Shown here: positions 17,712 through 32,600 of the stretch, piece by piece
Layout: each line of letters opens with the position of its first letter
Position numbering within the stretch: the stretch's first letter is position 1
NCBI RefSeq assembly: GCF_025833875.1
Contig: NZ_JAOYOD010000001.1
Location: forward strand, 2,976,001 to 3,040,000
DNA: 64,000 bases
Direction of reading: 5' to 3'
Source: Reichenbachiella ulvae
GTDB taxonomy: Bacteria > Bacteroidota > Bacteroidia > Cytophagales > Cyclobacteriaceae
Program-made: the position numbers and the translations under genes
The notes under the pieces: generated by a model
The model's database searches: none
What the model saw: only the letters and a program-made list of their open reading frames with translations
What the model was told of the DNA's origin: nothing

Positions 17712-19739
17712 TTAGTTAAAATCAACCGATCGACTCTTTCCATCTATGAAAGAAAGTTGTACCGACTGGCCTTCATCCTGAACATCTATAGTGGCCACAG
17801 GCATTAATTCCTTTTCTGTCCATTCCTCACCAGATCTTTTCCATAGCATCAAAGTCGCATGAATATGCTCTCCAGCTGGATCAAATGAAGTCGAGACATT
17901 GATCACCTTACTGCTATCGCTCACAGGGTGCAATCCTTGAGTAGCGACAGTTTCTGTTTCACTCCATCCCAGCAGTGGAACCATTGCAAGTTGATATTCG
18001 CCATTGTCGATAATGGTCGCTTGATACTCACCCACAGTCTGCAGCGTGCTGGAAATACCCTGGCCCAGATCGGGCAGAGCATAGTGCCCCATTCGCATGT
18101 CGACGGCTTTATCACTTAAATTTTTATCCACTCGCAGGATGCCATTAGGTAGCGTCATTTCGGCGAGCTGCATCTTGATATTTTCATCTGTCTCCAGCAC
18201 CACGTCGCGATAATAGATATCCTCTTCATACTTCTGAAAGGTGTAAAGCCTAAAGGCCTCCCATTCCGCCTTGGCATTCTTGATCAGGTAGTTCATCGCT
18301 ACTTCCCCCTTCTGTCCATCAGCTTGCCAGGGAAAGGCACTGTTGTAAGCGAGGCGGTTGTAGTTTTCTGTGGAGCGGAACTTCTGCCAATCATCGGCCA
18401 CTTTCTCATGACACCAAATACGCACTTCCGATGCGCCTATACCTGGGTAATCCGTAATCAGCAGGTTGCTGATTTCCTGATATTTGTTGTAGACCTGATC
18501 GTCCTGAAAGGTATCCTCCCATGGACCATTGTTTTCTTTGGCAGTCCAGAAAGGACTGTCCTCCGGGATCAAAAGCCCCAGAAAGGCTTTGCCCATCCAG
18601 TAGACACTGCCTCGGCAGCTGTAGTTCTGCACAGCCGGCTCAAAGTGTCCATAAAACCCAAGCGTAGGCACATTGTCTTGCATGAACTCCGGGTGCTGTA
18701 AAAACTGCAACATCACCCCAGATGAGATTCTACGCAACCAACCCAAATTGATCTCTTTGTCCTCTAGTTGTCCCATGAATGGAAAAGGAGCAATCGAGCC
18801 CATGCGATAGCTGATGCTGCGACCAAACATGATCATCTCCCCATCCTCGCTAAACAGGTACGGATAGTTGTCAATCATATCATCGAAATAGTCCAAAAAC
18901 TTTGCAGCGATCTCAGGATAGTGTTCTTTCCCAAAAACCTCGCTCCACATAGATCCATAAAGCTGAAATGCCCACATGCTGTAGTAGTCGTAAGCCGGTG
19001 CGTCGTTGTACCAACCATCGGCACGATAGTGTTCCAGGGATTTGTTGAGGTAATGCACGAGTAGCTCCTCATTGACTTCATAGCCCTGATCTTTGAAAAA
19101 GCTAAGCACGAAGATGTTGAAGAACTTCCAGTTGCTAGGTACAGTAGGCCCATCGCCATAGCTAAGCATAGTGGCTGCCAGTCTGTCCTTGTCTTCCTGA
19201 CTCAATGGGTCCCAAAGAATATCCGGTGCTACAAAGAGTGACATACCCAAAGCACCAAATTCTACCAATATTTGCGTAGGTCCCTGATCTTCTCTCCTGT
19301 GAGGAATGTAGGACGCATGCGTCGAGTCTAGTAAATTCAAAATCTGGTGACGGTAATATTCTGCCACTCCTATACCGCCTATTTCTAGTTCTGGATCATC
19401 CTTTAGTAAGGGTGCTGCTACGAACAAGGTCCGACAGATCCCTTCCAGTTTTTCTGTAGGCACCTGAGATTCTTTTTGTGGATAACTCTTACCCGGCAAC
19501 TTCGGGAATTTCATAGGGTCATCCAGGTCATCTACATAGCTAAATGCTCCTTTTAGCAAGTAGAGCGCCGCATCCTTCCAGTGCTGACGTGTCATCCCGG
19601 TATAGGGACTCGTTTCATAGTCTGGGTTGACTACTTCAAAAATATTCTCTGACTTAGCTTCTTCTATTACCTGCTTCTCGGTTTGCTGATTGCAGCCCCA
19701 TAGGCCTGCTAGCAGCAATACTGCTGTTAGTCTTTTCAT
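17712..19739 (-). CDS. DUF2264 domain lipoprotein, probable glycoside hydrolase
   Basis: The protein has 675 residues with a lipobox 'AGLWGC'. The N-terminal ~400 residues match DUF2264 (PF10022): 'TGMTRQHWKDAALYLLKGAFSYV', split over 45-75, then 'VEFGALGMSLFVAP', 'NWKFFNIFVLSFF', 'YHYRADGWYND'-like 'HYRADGWYNDAP', and 'FGRSISYR'. This is an (alpha/alpha) barrel-type layout, followed by a C-terminal beta-sandwich. As I recall, PF10022 proteins include beta-glucuronidases classed as GH154; this should be checked. If so, it could remove glucuronic acid after the neighbouring BNR_4 enzyme exposes it. It lies 4 bases after the double GH43 gene. Confidence 0.8.
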   Translation of the reverse strand: MKRLTAVLLLAGLWGCNQQTEKQVIEEAKSENIFEVVNPDYETSPYTGMTRQHWKDAALYLLKGAFSYVDDLDDPMKFPKLPGKSYPQKESQVPTEKLEGICRTLFVAAPLLKDDPELEIGGIGVAEYYRHQILNLLDSTHASYIPHRREDQGPTQILVEFGALGMSLFVAPDILWDPLSQEDKDRLAATMLSYGDGPTVPSNWKFFNIFVLSFFKDQGYEVNEELLVHYLNKSLEHYRADGWYNDAPAYDYYSMWAFQLYGSMWSEVFGKEHYPEIAAKFLDYFDDMIDNYPYLFSEDGEMIMFGRSISYRMGSIAPFPFMGQLEDKEINLGWLRRISSGVMLQFLQHPEFMQDNVPTLGFYGHFEPAVQNYSCRGSVYWMGKAFLGLLIPEDSPFWTAKENNGPWEDTFQDDQVYNKYQEISNLLITDYPGIGASEVRIWCHEKVADDWQKFRSTENYNRLAYNSAFPWQADGQKGEVAMNYLIKNAKAEWEAFRLYTFQKYEEDIYYRDVVLETDENIKMQLAEMTLPNGILRVDKNLSDKAVDMRMGHYALPDLGQGISSTLQTVGEYQATIIDNGEYQLAMVPLLGWSETETVATQGLHPVSDSSKVINVSTSFDPAGEHIHATLMLWKRSGEEWTEKELMPVATIDVQDEGQSVQLSFIDGKSRSVDFN

Positions 19740-19743
19740 TGGC

Positions 19744-21882
19744 TCAATTAATTGCTTTTATTCCTTTGAGTGTCGGAGTTACCTGAATGATCGCTCCCTC
19801 CTCGTCAAATTTCAATTCGTCTATACACACTTCACGATGATATCCAGCTGATCTTCCCATTGAAGGTCCTTTTGGCCTGGTGAATCGATGGTAAACAATA
19901 TACCATTCATCCTTGCCGGGTATCTGTATCACGGAGTTGTGTCCGGTAGCATGTATGTCCTGAGATTCATCCTTTTGGATCACAATGTTATCTGCTGGGA
20001 TATCCAGGGGGCCCATCGGTGAATCTGAAGTCGCATAGCGTACTTTGTAATTCGGGCTGCGGGTATCATCCTCAGACCATAGGAAGTAGTACTTGCCCTT
20101 GCGATAGAACACTTCTGTTCCTTCTCTATACGTTTTATCTGGCGTCATCACCTTAAGGGTTGAAGACTGTATGCTTACCATATCCTCATTCAACTCAGCA
20201 GCAGCCAAATAGCCATTGCCCCAGTAGAGGTAGTGCTTCCCAGAAACAGGATCCGCAAACACATCCGGGTCAATTTCTTGCCCCCAGGTAATGTCTTCAG
20301 TAGGTTTATAATCAATCAATGGCTGCCCCGAATCCACAAACGGACCTGCCGGTGAATCTGCTACAGCTACTCCTATTTTTTGCGCTGCAGTAAAATAGTA
20401 GAAGTACTTGTATGCACCGTCCATCTTTCGTTCTATCGCGGTAGGTGCCCATGCATTGCGATCGGTCCAGCTTACATCTTTTTTCAGATCCAGTATCACT
20501 CCCTCATTCTTCCAATGCACCAAATCCGTGGAGGAAAATGCCTCGAAATAATATCCTGACCAGCTCGTAAATCCATCTGAAGTTGGATACAAATAATACT
20601 TCTTTTCCTTTTCAGAATAAATGATCTCCGGGTCGGCATAGTAGCCCGTCACTACAGGATTATTATCCTGTGACAGACTTACTTCGTAGGCCTTTTCATT
20701 TCCAGAACCGTCGGCAAATTGATACGACACGCTTCCCTGTGTAAAATCTTTGGCTCCTTTGGCATCAACACTTACCCATGGAACCAGCTCAAAATCTGGC
20801 TCAAATGAAGAGATATCCGCCTCATCACTGACCGGAATATAGATCGTAGCAGCTTGCTCATCGACCACTACATTGTTGGATTTAACTCCTTCTCCATTTA
20901 CCGTAAGGACTCCACCTTCTATTCCACCCCATTTTTCCAGCAGGGCCTGTTTTTCTTCTCTAGTGATTGGGATCACAGATCCATGTCTGGGATGAAAATT
21001 CATGGATACCTCCTCATCGATGACCTCGAAGTTCTCCAGATCTGTAGATTCACAGAATTGGTATTTGCCAGTGGTGTACATGTCGTACATCAAGATATAC
21101 TTGTTCGAATTGATCAACTGAAAAGTACCTGAACCTTCCACCTGTGCATCAGTCTGATCTACATATTCTTCTCCTACCACATAACCTTCGTTGATTTTGT
21201 CCGAAACGGCTTTCAGGATGCCCTTGGCACCTTCATCTTCATTTTTGAAGAAGAAATGAAACTTACCATCCTTCTTCACTATGTCTCCGTCGATACAGGC
21301 TCCATCCTTGAAAAGCAATTGCTTCGGCTCGCTGACCAGCGCTGTAAAATCATCATTGGTATAAGCATAGTAGATGATGTCCTTGTCCTGGTTGTGGCGC
21401 ATCGACCAATAGACCATGTATTTGACTTCCACTTCATCGTAGATGGTCTGAGGAGCCCAAACACGGTTCACTTCTCCGAAATTTTCTGGGTAGAGTTGAG
21501 GAATATCCAATACCGTATGTGTCCAGTTGATCAGGTCAGCAGACTTTAGTAAGACCATAGCGGTATTTTGCCAGCCCATTTCTGGAACATACAGATCCGT
21601 CACTACCATGTAAAACAACCCATCTTCTCCTCTGAGGATATGTGGATCCCGTACTCCACCTGATGTACTTATCGATTTGGAATCGACGATAGGTTGATTA
21701 CCATTCAGCGCATAGTAGTTGAACCCATCATCGCTCAATGCGTAATGAATGGCCTCTTGTCCAGGGCCATTGCCTACAAAATAGGCAAACAAGTAGGATT
21801 CAAACTGAGGTTCCTCCTGGCAGGAGCTAAAAAAAAGTAGCCCCAGCATACCCAATGCCGTTGCTTTTAGAAATTTAGTCAT
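19744..21882 (-). CDS. Double-domain GH43 lipoprotein
   Basis: The protein has 712 residues with a lipobox 'LLFFSSC'. Two different GH43-type propellers are joined. The first (about 25-310) has 'GGVRDPHILRGEDG' and 'NRVWAPQTIYDE'. The second (about 400-705) has 'GYYADPEIIYSEKEKKYYLY', 'RNAWAPTAIERK', 'QEIDPDVFADP' and 'HATGHNSVIQIPG'. About 80 residues between them form a beta-sandwich-like linker ('TVNGEGVKSNNVVVDE'). The N-terminal unit resembles arabinofuranosidase/xylosidase-like proteins seen fused to other GH43 units in Bacteroidota. The specificity of each is unknown. A strong terminator lies upstream (21936-21975), so this gene may start a new transcript or depend on read-through. Confidence 0.87.
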   Translation of the reverse strand: MTKFLKATALGMLGLLFFSSCQEEPQFESYLFAYFVGNGPGQEAIHYALSDDGFNYYALNGNQPIVDSKSISTSGGVRDPHILRGEDGLFYMVVTDLYVPEMGWQNTAMVLLKSADLINWTHTVLDIPQLYPENFGEVNRVWAPQTIYDEVEVKYMVYWSMRHNQDKDIIYYAYTNDDFTALVSEPKQLLFKDGACIDGDIVKKDGKFHFFFKNEDEGAKGILKAVSDKINEGYVVGEEYVDQTDAQVEGSGTFQLINSNKYILMYDMYTTGKYQFCESTDLENFEVIDEEVSMNFHPRHGSVIPITREEKQALLEKWGGIEGGVLTVNGEGVKSNNVVVDEQAATIYIPVSDEADISSFEPDFELVPWVSVDAKGAKDFTQGSVSYQFADGSGNEKAYEVSLSQDNNPVVTGYYADPEIIYSEKEKKYYLYPTSDGFTSWSGYYFEAFSSTDLVHWKNEGVILDLKKDVSWTDRNAWAPTAIERKMDGAYKYFYYFTAAQKIGVAVADSPAGPFVDSGQPLIDYKPTEDITWGQEIDPDVFADPVSGKHYLYWGNGYLAAAELNEDMVSIQSSTLKVMTPDKTYREGTEVFYRKGKYYFLWSEDDTRSPNYKVRYATSDSPMGPLDIPADNIVIQKDESQDIHATGHNSVIQIPGKDEWYIVYHRFTRPKGPSMGRSAGYHREVCIDELKFDEEGAIIQVTPTLKGIKAIN

Positions 21883-21935
21883 AATTATAATCTTTCATTT
21901 AAGCCAATGATCTACTCAAATTTACCTCAATGGCT

Positions 21936-21975
21936 AAAAAGCCCCCTCTCACTATCGTGCAATTAGAGGGGGGGC
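21936..21975 (-). terminator. Rho-independent terminator inside the locus
   Basis: On the minus strand a G/C-rich stem (GCCCCC..TCT with AGAGGGGGC, arms at 21941-21949 and 21965-21975) is followed by TTTTT. It lies about 90 bases after the GH43 stop at 22065 and 54 bases before the start of the double GH43 gene. It probably splits or attenuates the long enzyme operon here. The eight genes downstream would then need read-through or a promoter in the 54-base gap. Confidence 0.7.
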
Positions 21976-22064
21976 ATTCGTCAATTATTTTTCAATCTGT
22001 TTTAGATATAACGGGCTTGGTCTTCCTAATTCTCAAGTTGAAAGGTCAAACCACACTGCCAATC

Positions 22065-23051
22065 TTATTTTTTAGATTGTACAGGCGCTACACCTTCAGT
22101 AGTCATCTGAACTCTCTTGAGGCTCTGATCCTTGTTGTAATACAACTCGTCTATGCACACCGACCTCAAATAGCTCCCGCCTTTGAACAGCCCTCCGTTA
22201 TGATAGACGAAATACCATTTGCCTTTGAATTTCACTATCGACTGGTGATTGGTGTTGCAATTTCCGGCCAGCTCATTAAGTATTCCCTTATACTCCCAGG
22301 GCCCCTCTATGCTTTTACTCATTGCATAGGCGGTCTTTTCTGGCCATCCGGTAGCATAAGACAGATAATACCAATCTCCCTTTTTGTGTATCCATGGAGC
22401 TTCGGTAAAATCTGGAAGTTCTACTGGCATAATCTCTCCATCTAACTCCGTCATATTATCCTTTAGCTTGGCATAGTAGCACTGGGTATTGCCCCAAAAT
22501 AGATAAGCCTGTCCACTCTCTTCTATCCAAACCGTAGGGTCGATATCATCCCATGAGATGTCGGTGTATTCTGTGGTCATGTCATTGGTGATCAAAGCAG
22601 ATCCTCTGGCATCTACAAAGGGCCCCGTTGGGGAATCAGATACCGCTACACCGATGGCCTTGCCTGTTCCATTAGCGTGCTCTGCACTTATATACCAATA
22701 GAATTTCCCGTCACGCTCGATTACCTGAGAAGCCCATGAAGAATTATGCTTGGTCCACTCAAATGTATTCACCTTTAATGGGACCGGGTGTTCAGTCCAT
22801 GTCTTCAAATCTTCTGTAGAATAGACCTGCCAGTTGGGCATATTGTACCACTTGCCATCTCCATTATCCTCTCCGCAGTAAATATACATTTTGCCCTCGT
22901 GCACAAGTGCGGCAGGGTCAGCAGAAAATTTATCCGTAAATATCGGATTTCCTTTTGCCTCAAATGTCCTAGGCAACGAATCTTGTGCTCTGCCGGTCAA
23001 CACCGCTAGCGCCATTACAGCCATCAGTAGGATCAACTTTTTTGTCTTCAT
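22065..23051 (-). CDS. GH43 alpha-L-arabinofuranosidase/xylosidase-type enzyme, secreted
   Basis: The protein has 328 residues with a signal peptide 'LMAVMALAVLTGRAQ'. The single GH43 propeller has the base Asp in 'DKFSADPAALVHEGKMYIY', the second Asp in 'ISWDDIDPTVWIEE', and the acid Glu in 'LPDFTEAPWIHKKGDWYYLS'. 'NTNHQSIVKFKGKWYFVYH' is the usual C-terminal blade. This form is common in arabinofuranosidases that act on xylan or arabinan oligosaccharides. There is no lipobox, so it is probably periplasmic. The 30-base gap after the frameshifted GH2 gene suggests a shared transcript, which ends at the terminator at 21936-21975. Confidence 0.88.
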   Translation of the reverse strand: MKTKKLILLMAVMALAVLTGRAQDSLPRTFEAKGNPIFTDKFSADPAALVHEGKMYIYCGEDNGDGKWYNMPNWQVYSTEDLKTWTEHPVPLKVNTFEWTKHNSSWASQVIERDGKFYWYISAEHANGTGKAIGVAVSDSPTGPFVDARGSALITNDMTTEYTDISWDDIDPTVWIEESGQAYLFWGNTQCYYAKLKDNMTELDGEIMPVELPDFTEAPWIHKKGDWYYLSYATGWPEKTAYAMSKSIEGPWEYKGILNELAGNCNTNHQSIVKFKGKWYFVYHNGGLFKGGSYLRSVCIDELYYNKDQSLKRVQMTTEGVAPVQSKK

Positions 23052-23081
23052 CTTGCTCTTTTTTATTTAAAAGTTAGTCAT

Positions 23082-27376
<4,295 letters not shown>

Positions 27377-27489
27377 ATTAATCTGGTTAATCTTCCCCTC
27401 ACTTCTTCTGCCTCCTACTTCTCTCATATTCTTTCTTTCATTTATCAAGCCTATTCACGAGCATTTGCTTTTAGACCAAGGCTGGTATC

Positions 27490-27523
27490 AAAAAATGCGT
27501 GGGAGCCTTACCAACCCCCACGC
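27490..27523 (-). terminator. Rho-independent terminator after SusD
   Basis: On the minus strand a GCGTGGG/CCCACGC stem (arms 27497-27503 and 27517-27523) is followed by a run of six T. It lies about 135 bases after the susD stop. It would end or reduce the susC-susD transcript before the GH88 gene, a common way to express SusC/D more strongly than the enzymes. Confidence 0.75.
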
Positions 27524-27602
27524 AAGAATTACTAAACTATTACCTATTATGAATGTTGATATCATCGATGTGGATGTTCGATACATTCAAATTCATAATA
27601 GA

Positions 27603-27638
27603 ATGTCCGATTTAAATACTTTGGGTAGAATCGGACAT
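27603..27638 (-). repeat. Stem-loop immediately after susD
   Basis: A perfect 10-bp inverted repeat (ATGTCCGATT at 27603-27612, AATCGGACAT at 27629-27638) with a 16-base loop lies 18 bases after the susD stop. No T-run follows on the minus strand, so it is not a standard terminator. It may protect the 3' end of the susCD mRNA. It lies upstream of the terminator at 27490-27523. Confidence 0.6.
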
Positions 27639-27655
27639 CCTTAAATCAAACTATA

Positions 27656-29674
27656 TTAATTACTTACATTGTCTTCATCAGCAACAGCCTCTTCCCAAGT
27701 TGTCCACTTCGGAGTATTTGGGTTATAACCATCATAACCAAAGTTTTGGCTAAGCTGTCCTTTATTATTAGCTGTAATAGCATAGTTAGGAATAGGCCAA
27801 TACAAATTGCGCTTATCCATCTTATAGTAAAGGGTACGATTAGCGGAATTTACACCTCCATCAATATTATAAAAACCACCCTTCAACACACGCTGGTACC
27901 AATAGCTACCACCGCTTGCATCTGTACCTTGCTGCTTGTCATATGTAGTTACATCGTAAGTATTGCCCCACTCGTCAGGCTGACCACTCAATGCCAGGCA
28001 ATAAGAAACACGACTCAACTCCATGTGACGCCACTCTTCCATATACAGCTCTCTGGCACGCTCGTCCACAATATCACCAATGGTAACAGACCCAGCGTAT
28101 AATTCAGAGCATTGTGCTCTCTCTCTTACTACGTTCACGTCAGCAGCAGCTCCACCTGCGTCTCCTTTATAGTATTTGGCTTCAGCACGAAGTAAATACG
28201 CCTCTGCAAGACGATAGAGGTACCAATCTGCATTACTACCCACTGAGGCTCCAAGGTAAGAATTAGCTCCTTGGTTCGATTCTGCAACAGCATCTATAAT
28301 ATAGAGCTTGTAATGAGGCCATTCGTACCAGCAACGTATTGTATCAGCACATAGCAAATCACCCGAAACAGGGTCATGTAGTGTTAGGTTCTCACCACGG
28401 TGAGGAGACCCTACTTCAGTATACTTAATAGAATCCATTCTAGCCCAGTTTCCGACCGTACTATTATGTCTCAAATCATCATTGTCTTCAACTCCATTTA
28501 CCTCCCAAAGGCCATGTTGTGCATAAACTGATGGACGTACAGTTCCAATTCCTCTACCAAGTGCTCTACCATAATCGAGCTCATCACTATAATTATCATT
28601 ATTGCGAGCATAGAATGGCACTGCATATCCCCCTGATGGAGTCCTCACATTACCTCCATTATAAAATGGCGCATAAATACGCATGGTATGAAAGCCCATA
28701 AAACTTTGAGCCCCACGGTTTGGCATACCCATGATCACTTCCGAGTTAGTTGAAATCAACTTATTCTCCGGTCTATGAAGATCCCAAATTACATTACGTG
28801 TGATAGGCCAAGTGTTTTGGGCACTATTTGGAATAAATGAACCAAAAGAGTTTTGCATCAAAGAATAACCCGACTGATTGATCAATATATCAAGCTGTTC
28901 CTCAGCAGCATCCCATTCGCCTATTGCTAGATAGCATTTGGCTAACAACATTCGGCAAGCTCCTTTATTGACAGCCCCTATATCAGTCATTTCGGCTTGT
29001 TCAGGTACCCACTCCACTGCGAACTCCATGTCTTTGGTTATCATTTCCAAAATGGCAGCCTTCTCAGTACTTCTATAATTCTGCTTTGGTACCTCAAGCA
29101 ACTTAGTAATCAATGGAACATCACCAAATTGGAATACCAAGGCCATATAACGGTATGCTCTATGAAAGTAAGCTCTGCCCTTATAGGCATTTTTCACTTC
29201 TTCACTCAATGCTTCTACATCATCCACAAAAGTGAGTACTGTATTAGCATACTTGATACCGTTGTAGGTTTCATTCCAGTAAAAACCAATATTGTTACCA
29301 TCTCTAGGACGAGTGCTTCCAATACCACCTGTTGGAGTCAGGTTATCAGCAAAATTGAAATCAACACTGTTCCCATCAACATCAGTTTTTCCATAAACTG
29401 CCATATCTGAAAACAAATATTCGGTACTTATTACCGTATTGTTCCAACCTAAAGCTGTACCTACCCAATAGCTACGAATATGACGATCACAGATAGCAAG
29501 CGCTGATCTTAATCCTGATTCTGTAGAAAAGGTAGCATTCGGTTCATAAAAGGAAAGAGGTTCCGGTTCTAGAAAATCTTCTGAACAGCTCACCGAAAAC
29601 AACAAACAAGTCGCTACCACAAATGACCTTGTCAACAGTCCTATGTTTATCTTATTTTTAAATAATCTTATCAT
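27656..29674 (-). CDS. SusD/RagB-family outer-membrane glycan-binding lipoprotein
   Basis: The start taken is the ATG at 29672-29674 (672 residues), 11 bases after the susC stop and directly before a lipoprotein signal ('CLLFSVSC'). The longer reading overlaps susC. 'EDFLEPEPLSFY' after the Cys is the classic SusD opening. 'GRAYFHRAYRYMALVFQFGDVPLI', split over the TPR-like region, and the C-terminal 'LYWPIPNYAITANNKGQLSQNFGY' are family hallmarks ('W P I P ... N ... L ... Q N pG Y'). It caps the SusC barrel and binds oligosaccharides at the cell surface. At 672 residues it is longer than the usual 500-600, with inserts in the middle region. Confidence 0.95.
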   Translation of the reverse strand: MIRLFKNKINIGLLTRSFVVATCLLFSVSCSEDFLEPEPLSFYEPNATFSTESGLRSALAICDRHIRSYWVGTALGWNNTVISTEYLFSDMAVYGKTDVDGNSVDFNFADNLTPTGGIGSTRPRDGNNIGFYWNETYNGIKYANTVLTFVDDVEALSEEVKNAYKGRAYFHRAYRYMALVFQFGDVPLITKLLEVPKQNYRSTEKAAILEMITKDMEFAVEWVPEQAEMTDIGAVNKGACRMLLAKCYLAIGEWDAAEEQLDILINQSGYSLMQNSFGSFIPNSAQNTWPITRNVIWDLHRPENKLISTNSEVIMGMPNRGAQSFMGFHTMRIYAPFYNGGNVRTPSGGYAVPFYARNNDNYSDELDYGRALGRGIGTVRPSVYAQHGLWEVNGVEDNDDLRHNSTVGNWARMDSIKYTEVGSPHRGENLTLHDPVSGDLLCADTIRCWYEWPHYKLYIIDAVAESNQGANSYLGASVGSNADWYLYRLAEAYLLRAEAKYYKGDAGGAAADVNVVRERAQCSELYAGSVTIGDIVDERARELYMEEWRHMELSRVSYCLALSGQPDEWGNTYDVTTYDKQQGTDASGGSYWYQRVLKGGFYNIDGGVNSANRTLYYKMDKRNLYWPIPNYAITANNKGQLSQNFGYDGYNPNTPKWTTWEEAVADEDNVSN

Positions 29675-29685
29675 GTCTATAAATT

Positions 29686-32600
29686 TTAGAGCGTCAGGTT
29701 TAATCCAATTGAATAAATACGGGTTGCCAGACCACCTGTCTCTGGGTCTCCATATTCCCAGTCTTTCTGCCAAACCCCTACGTTACGTATGGTACCATAG
29801 ACTTTCACCTTATCAATGTTATATCTATCGGTCCAAGCCGCTGGTAGTGTGTAACCCACTGAAATGTTCTCTAAACGAATAAATGAACGATCATAGAGTT
29901 TCCCAGCAGAGGCTCCTGCAGGAGCTCTTGCATCCAACCTAGCATATTCATTAGATGGGTTTTCTGGAGTCCAGTAGTCCTTTTCGAAAGTATTGTAATT
30001 GTAAGTAATCAAGGATCCACCATTATCCTGGTTCAAATAATAGTAAGCCAGACTTTTATGCCCCATGTAAGAGTAAATATTGAATGAAATATTCAAATTC
30101 TTAAAAATGGTGAAATCATTACGCAGCTGCCAGTTGATTGGAGGTGCAGTTTGTCCAAGGAACTCCTTATCCTTATCATTATACACAGGAGTAAAAGTAC
30201 CATCACCATTGTCTATATCATCAGCCGTATAGTTGTTGGCGATTTTAGGATCTCCAGGTCTCTGATTATACAGCGCAGCTTCTTCTGCCTCATCTGCTTG
30301 CCATATACCTGTCACTTCATAGTTCCATATTGCACCAATAGGCTGACCGATAAACCATCCATTAGGTATATCATCAGCTTCTTTGGTTCCAATCACATTT
30401 CCTTCTTCATCCAGAATATCCTCATCTTCATAATAGAGGTGCTTTATTTCATTCTTGTTGTAAGAAAATGTAAATGATGTATTCCACTCAAATATTTCAT
30501 TTCTGACATTAGTGGAGTTGATAGCAATTTCTATCCCCTTATTAGTCACTTCACCCAGGTTAGTAGTGATGGATCCAAAGCCCGTGAATCCAGGCAATCT
30601 CTGATTCATGATCATATCACTCGTCTTCATGCTGTAATATTCAATTGAACCAAAAATTCTGTCATCAAACAGACCATAGTCCAATCCAACATTCCATGAT
30701 TGTGTCTTTTCCCAACGTAGGTTAGGGTTTTCCAATCTATCTACTAGCAAATATTTCACTTCGTCCATGCCACTACCTACTACATAACCCATAGTCGCAC
30801 CAGCACCAGAACTTAAATTGGCCAATGCCATATAAGGGTTGGCCAGAGATCTGTTCCCGTTTTCACCCCATGAAAGACGCAATTTACCCGTACTTAAAAC
30901 ATCATTTCCGAGCATGAAGTTCTCATTGGAGAAAGTCCAGGCCCCGGCAATTGAAGGGAAGGTAGCGTAAGGGTTATTTTGACCAAATGCGGAATAACCA
31001 TCGCGACGTACCGACGCTGTAACCATATATCGATCGTCATAAGAATAGAACAAACGTGCCATCAAAGCATCGGCAGTTTGACGAGTGTCATATGAAGAAA
31101 TAGAACTATTCTCCATAGTGGCATTAGAAACATTGTGAAAACCAAGAGCATCAGATGGTTGGATATTTCGTGCTATGATTCTGTCTTGCCAAGACTGACG
31201 TGCCTCAGCTTCCTGTACCAATGTCAACATCACATGATGACGATCGCCAAAAAAATGATCCCAGGTAATGGTGTTGTTAAGTGACCAATCGAATCGTTTA
31301 GTTTGTTCACGGTTCACACCTCTATCGACAGGACTAGACAAGGGTAGATCCGCTGACATAAAGTAGCGGTCATAAAACCACTGATAACGTGGTGATGCGT
31401 TGAATGAATAGGTAATATCAAAAGGTAATTTCACTTTGGCGTTCACCATAGTATTGAGCACAGTATATCCCTTTTCAAGCTCCAAAAACTGTCTGTCAAA
31501 ATCATAGTTGTGTCCTCTAAGGATAACATCGTCACCCATAGGAAACTGAGCCAACTCTTCTGAAAGAGTCCCATCATCATTTAGATCATAATAATGACTG
31601 TATGGAGAATTTCGTATCTGGTTCAGATCCCAGTAATTTTCTCCTAGCCCAGGAGTAAGGCTTCCATCACTTCTGTCCTGAAAATTCACATTAGCACCTA
31701 CTTCCAACCAGTCAGTCACCTTGCCATTCACCTTCATGTTAGAACGTACAGCCTGATAATCATCATATTGCACTGCTCCTTGATTTTTCAAATAGCCAAC
31801 TGACATATAGTAATTCATTTTGTCATTAGCCCCCGACACACTTACATTCAGGTCTTTATTAACACCTGTACGGAAAGTGTGATCATACCAATCGAAAGTT
31901 CTTCCAGCCAAGTAATCGTTAAGTACTCCGCCTTCTAGCCCTAAACGCTTAGCATATATACTTTCATCAGATTCTCCTGTTTCATTGGTTGTATATGCTC
32001 TCCAATCGTCGATCGATACTCCGTACTGAGATAGATTCTCTGGTGAATCATAAAATCCAGGCATATCTCTAATAGCATCTGTCTGGTAGGCCTCATATTC
32101 TCCTGATGTTGCATTCACACCATAGGTATCTTTTTTGTACCAATCTTCTCGGTAATCCATGTATGCATCTGGTCCGAAAACATTTCTATAGACACTTTTG
32201 GTTGTAAGACCTACAGTTGATGTCACATTAATCACAGGCTTTCCAACTTTACCTTTTTTGGTGGTAATAATAAGCACACCATTAGCAGCTCTAGCACCGT
32301 ATACAGCGGCAGCTGATGCATCTTTCAATACATCGATCTGAGCAATATCATCTGGATTAATCTCTGATAATTCTCCATAAAATATCATACCATCCAAAAT
32401 GATCTGAGGATTGTTGTGTCCTCCATCAGAATAGACTGAACGCTGTCCACGAATACGAATAGATCCACCCCCTTTGGCAGATGGGTCATAACCGACGCTC
32501 ACACCAGGTGTACCACGCAAAATATCCTGAACAGTGTTAGGGTTTTCATTGGCGATCTTTTCTGGTTCAACTTGAACAATAGCCCCAGTAAGATCTTTCT

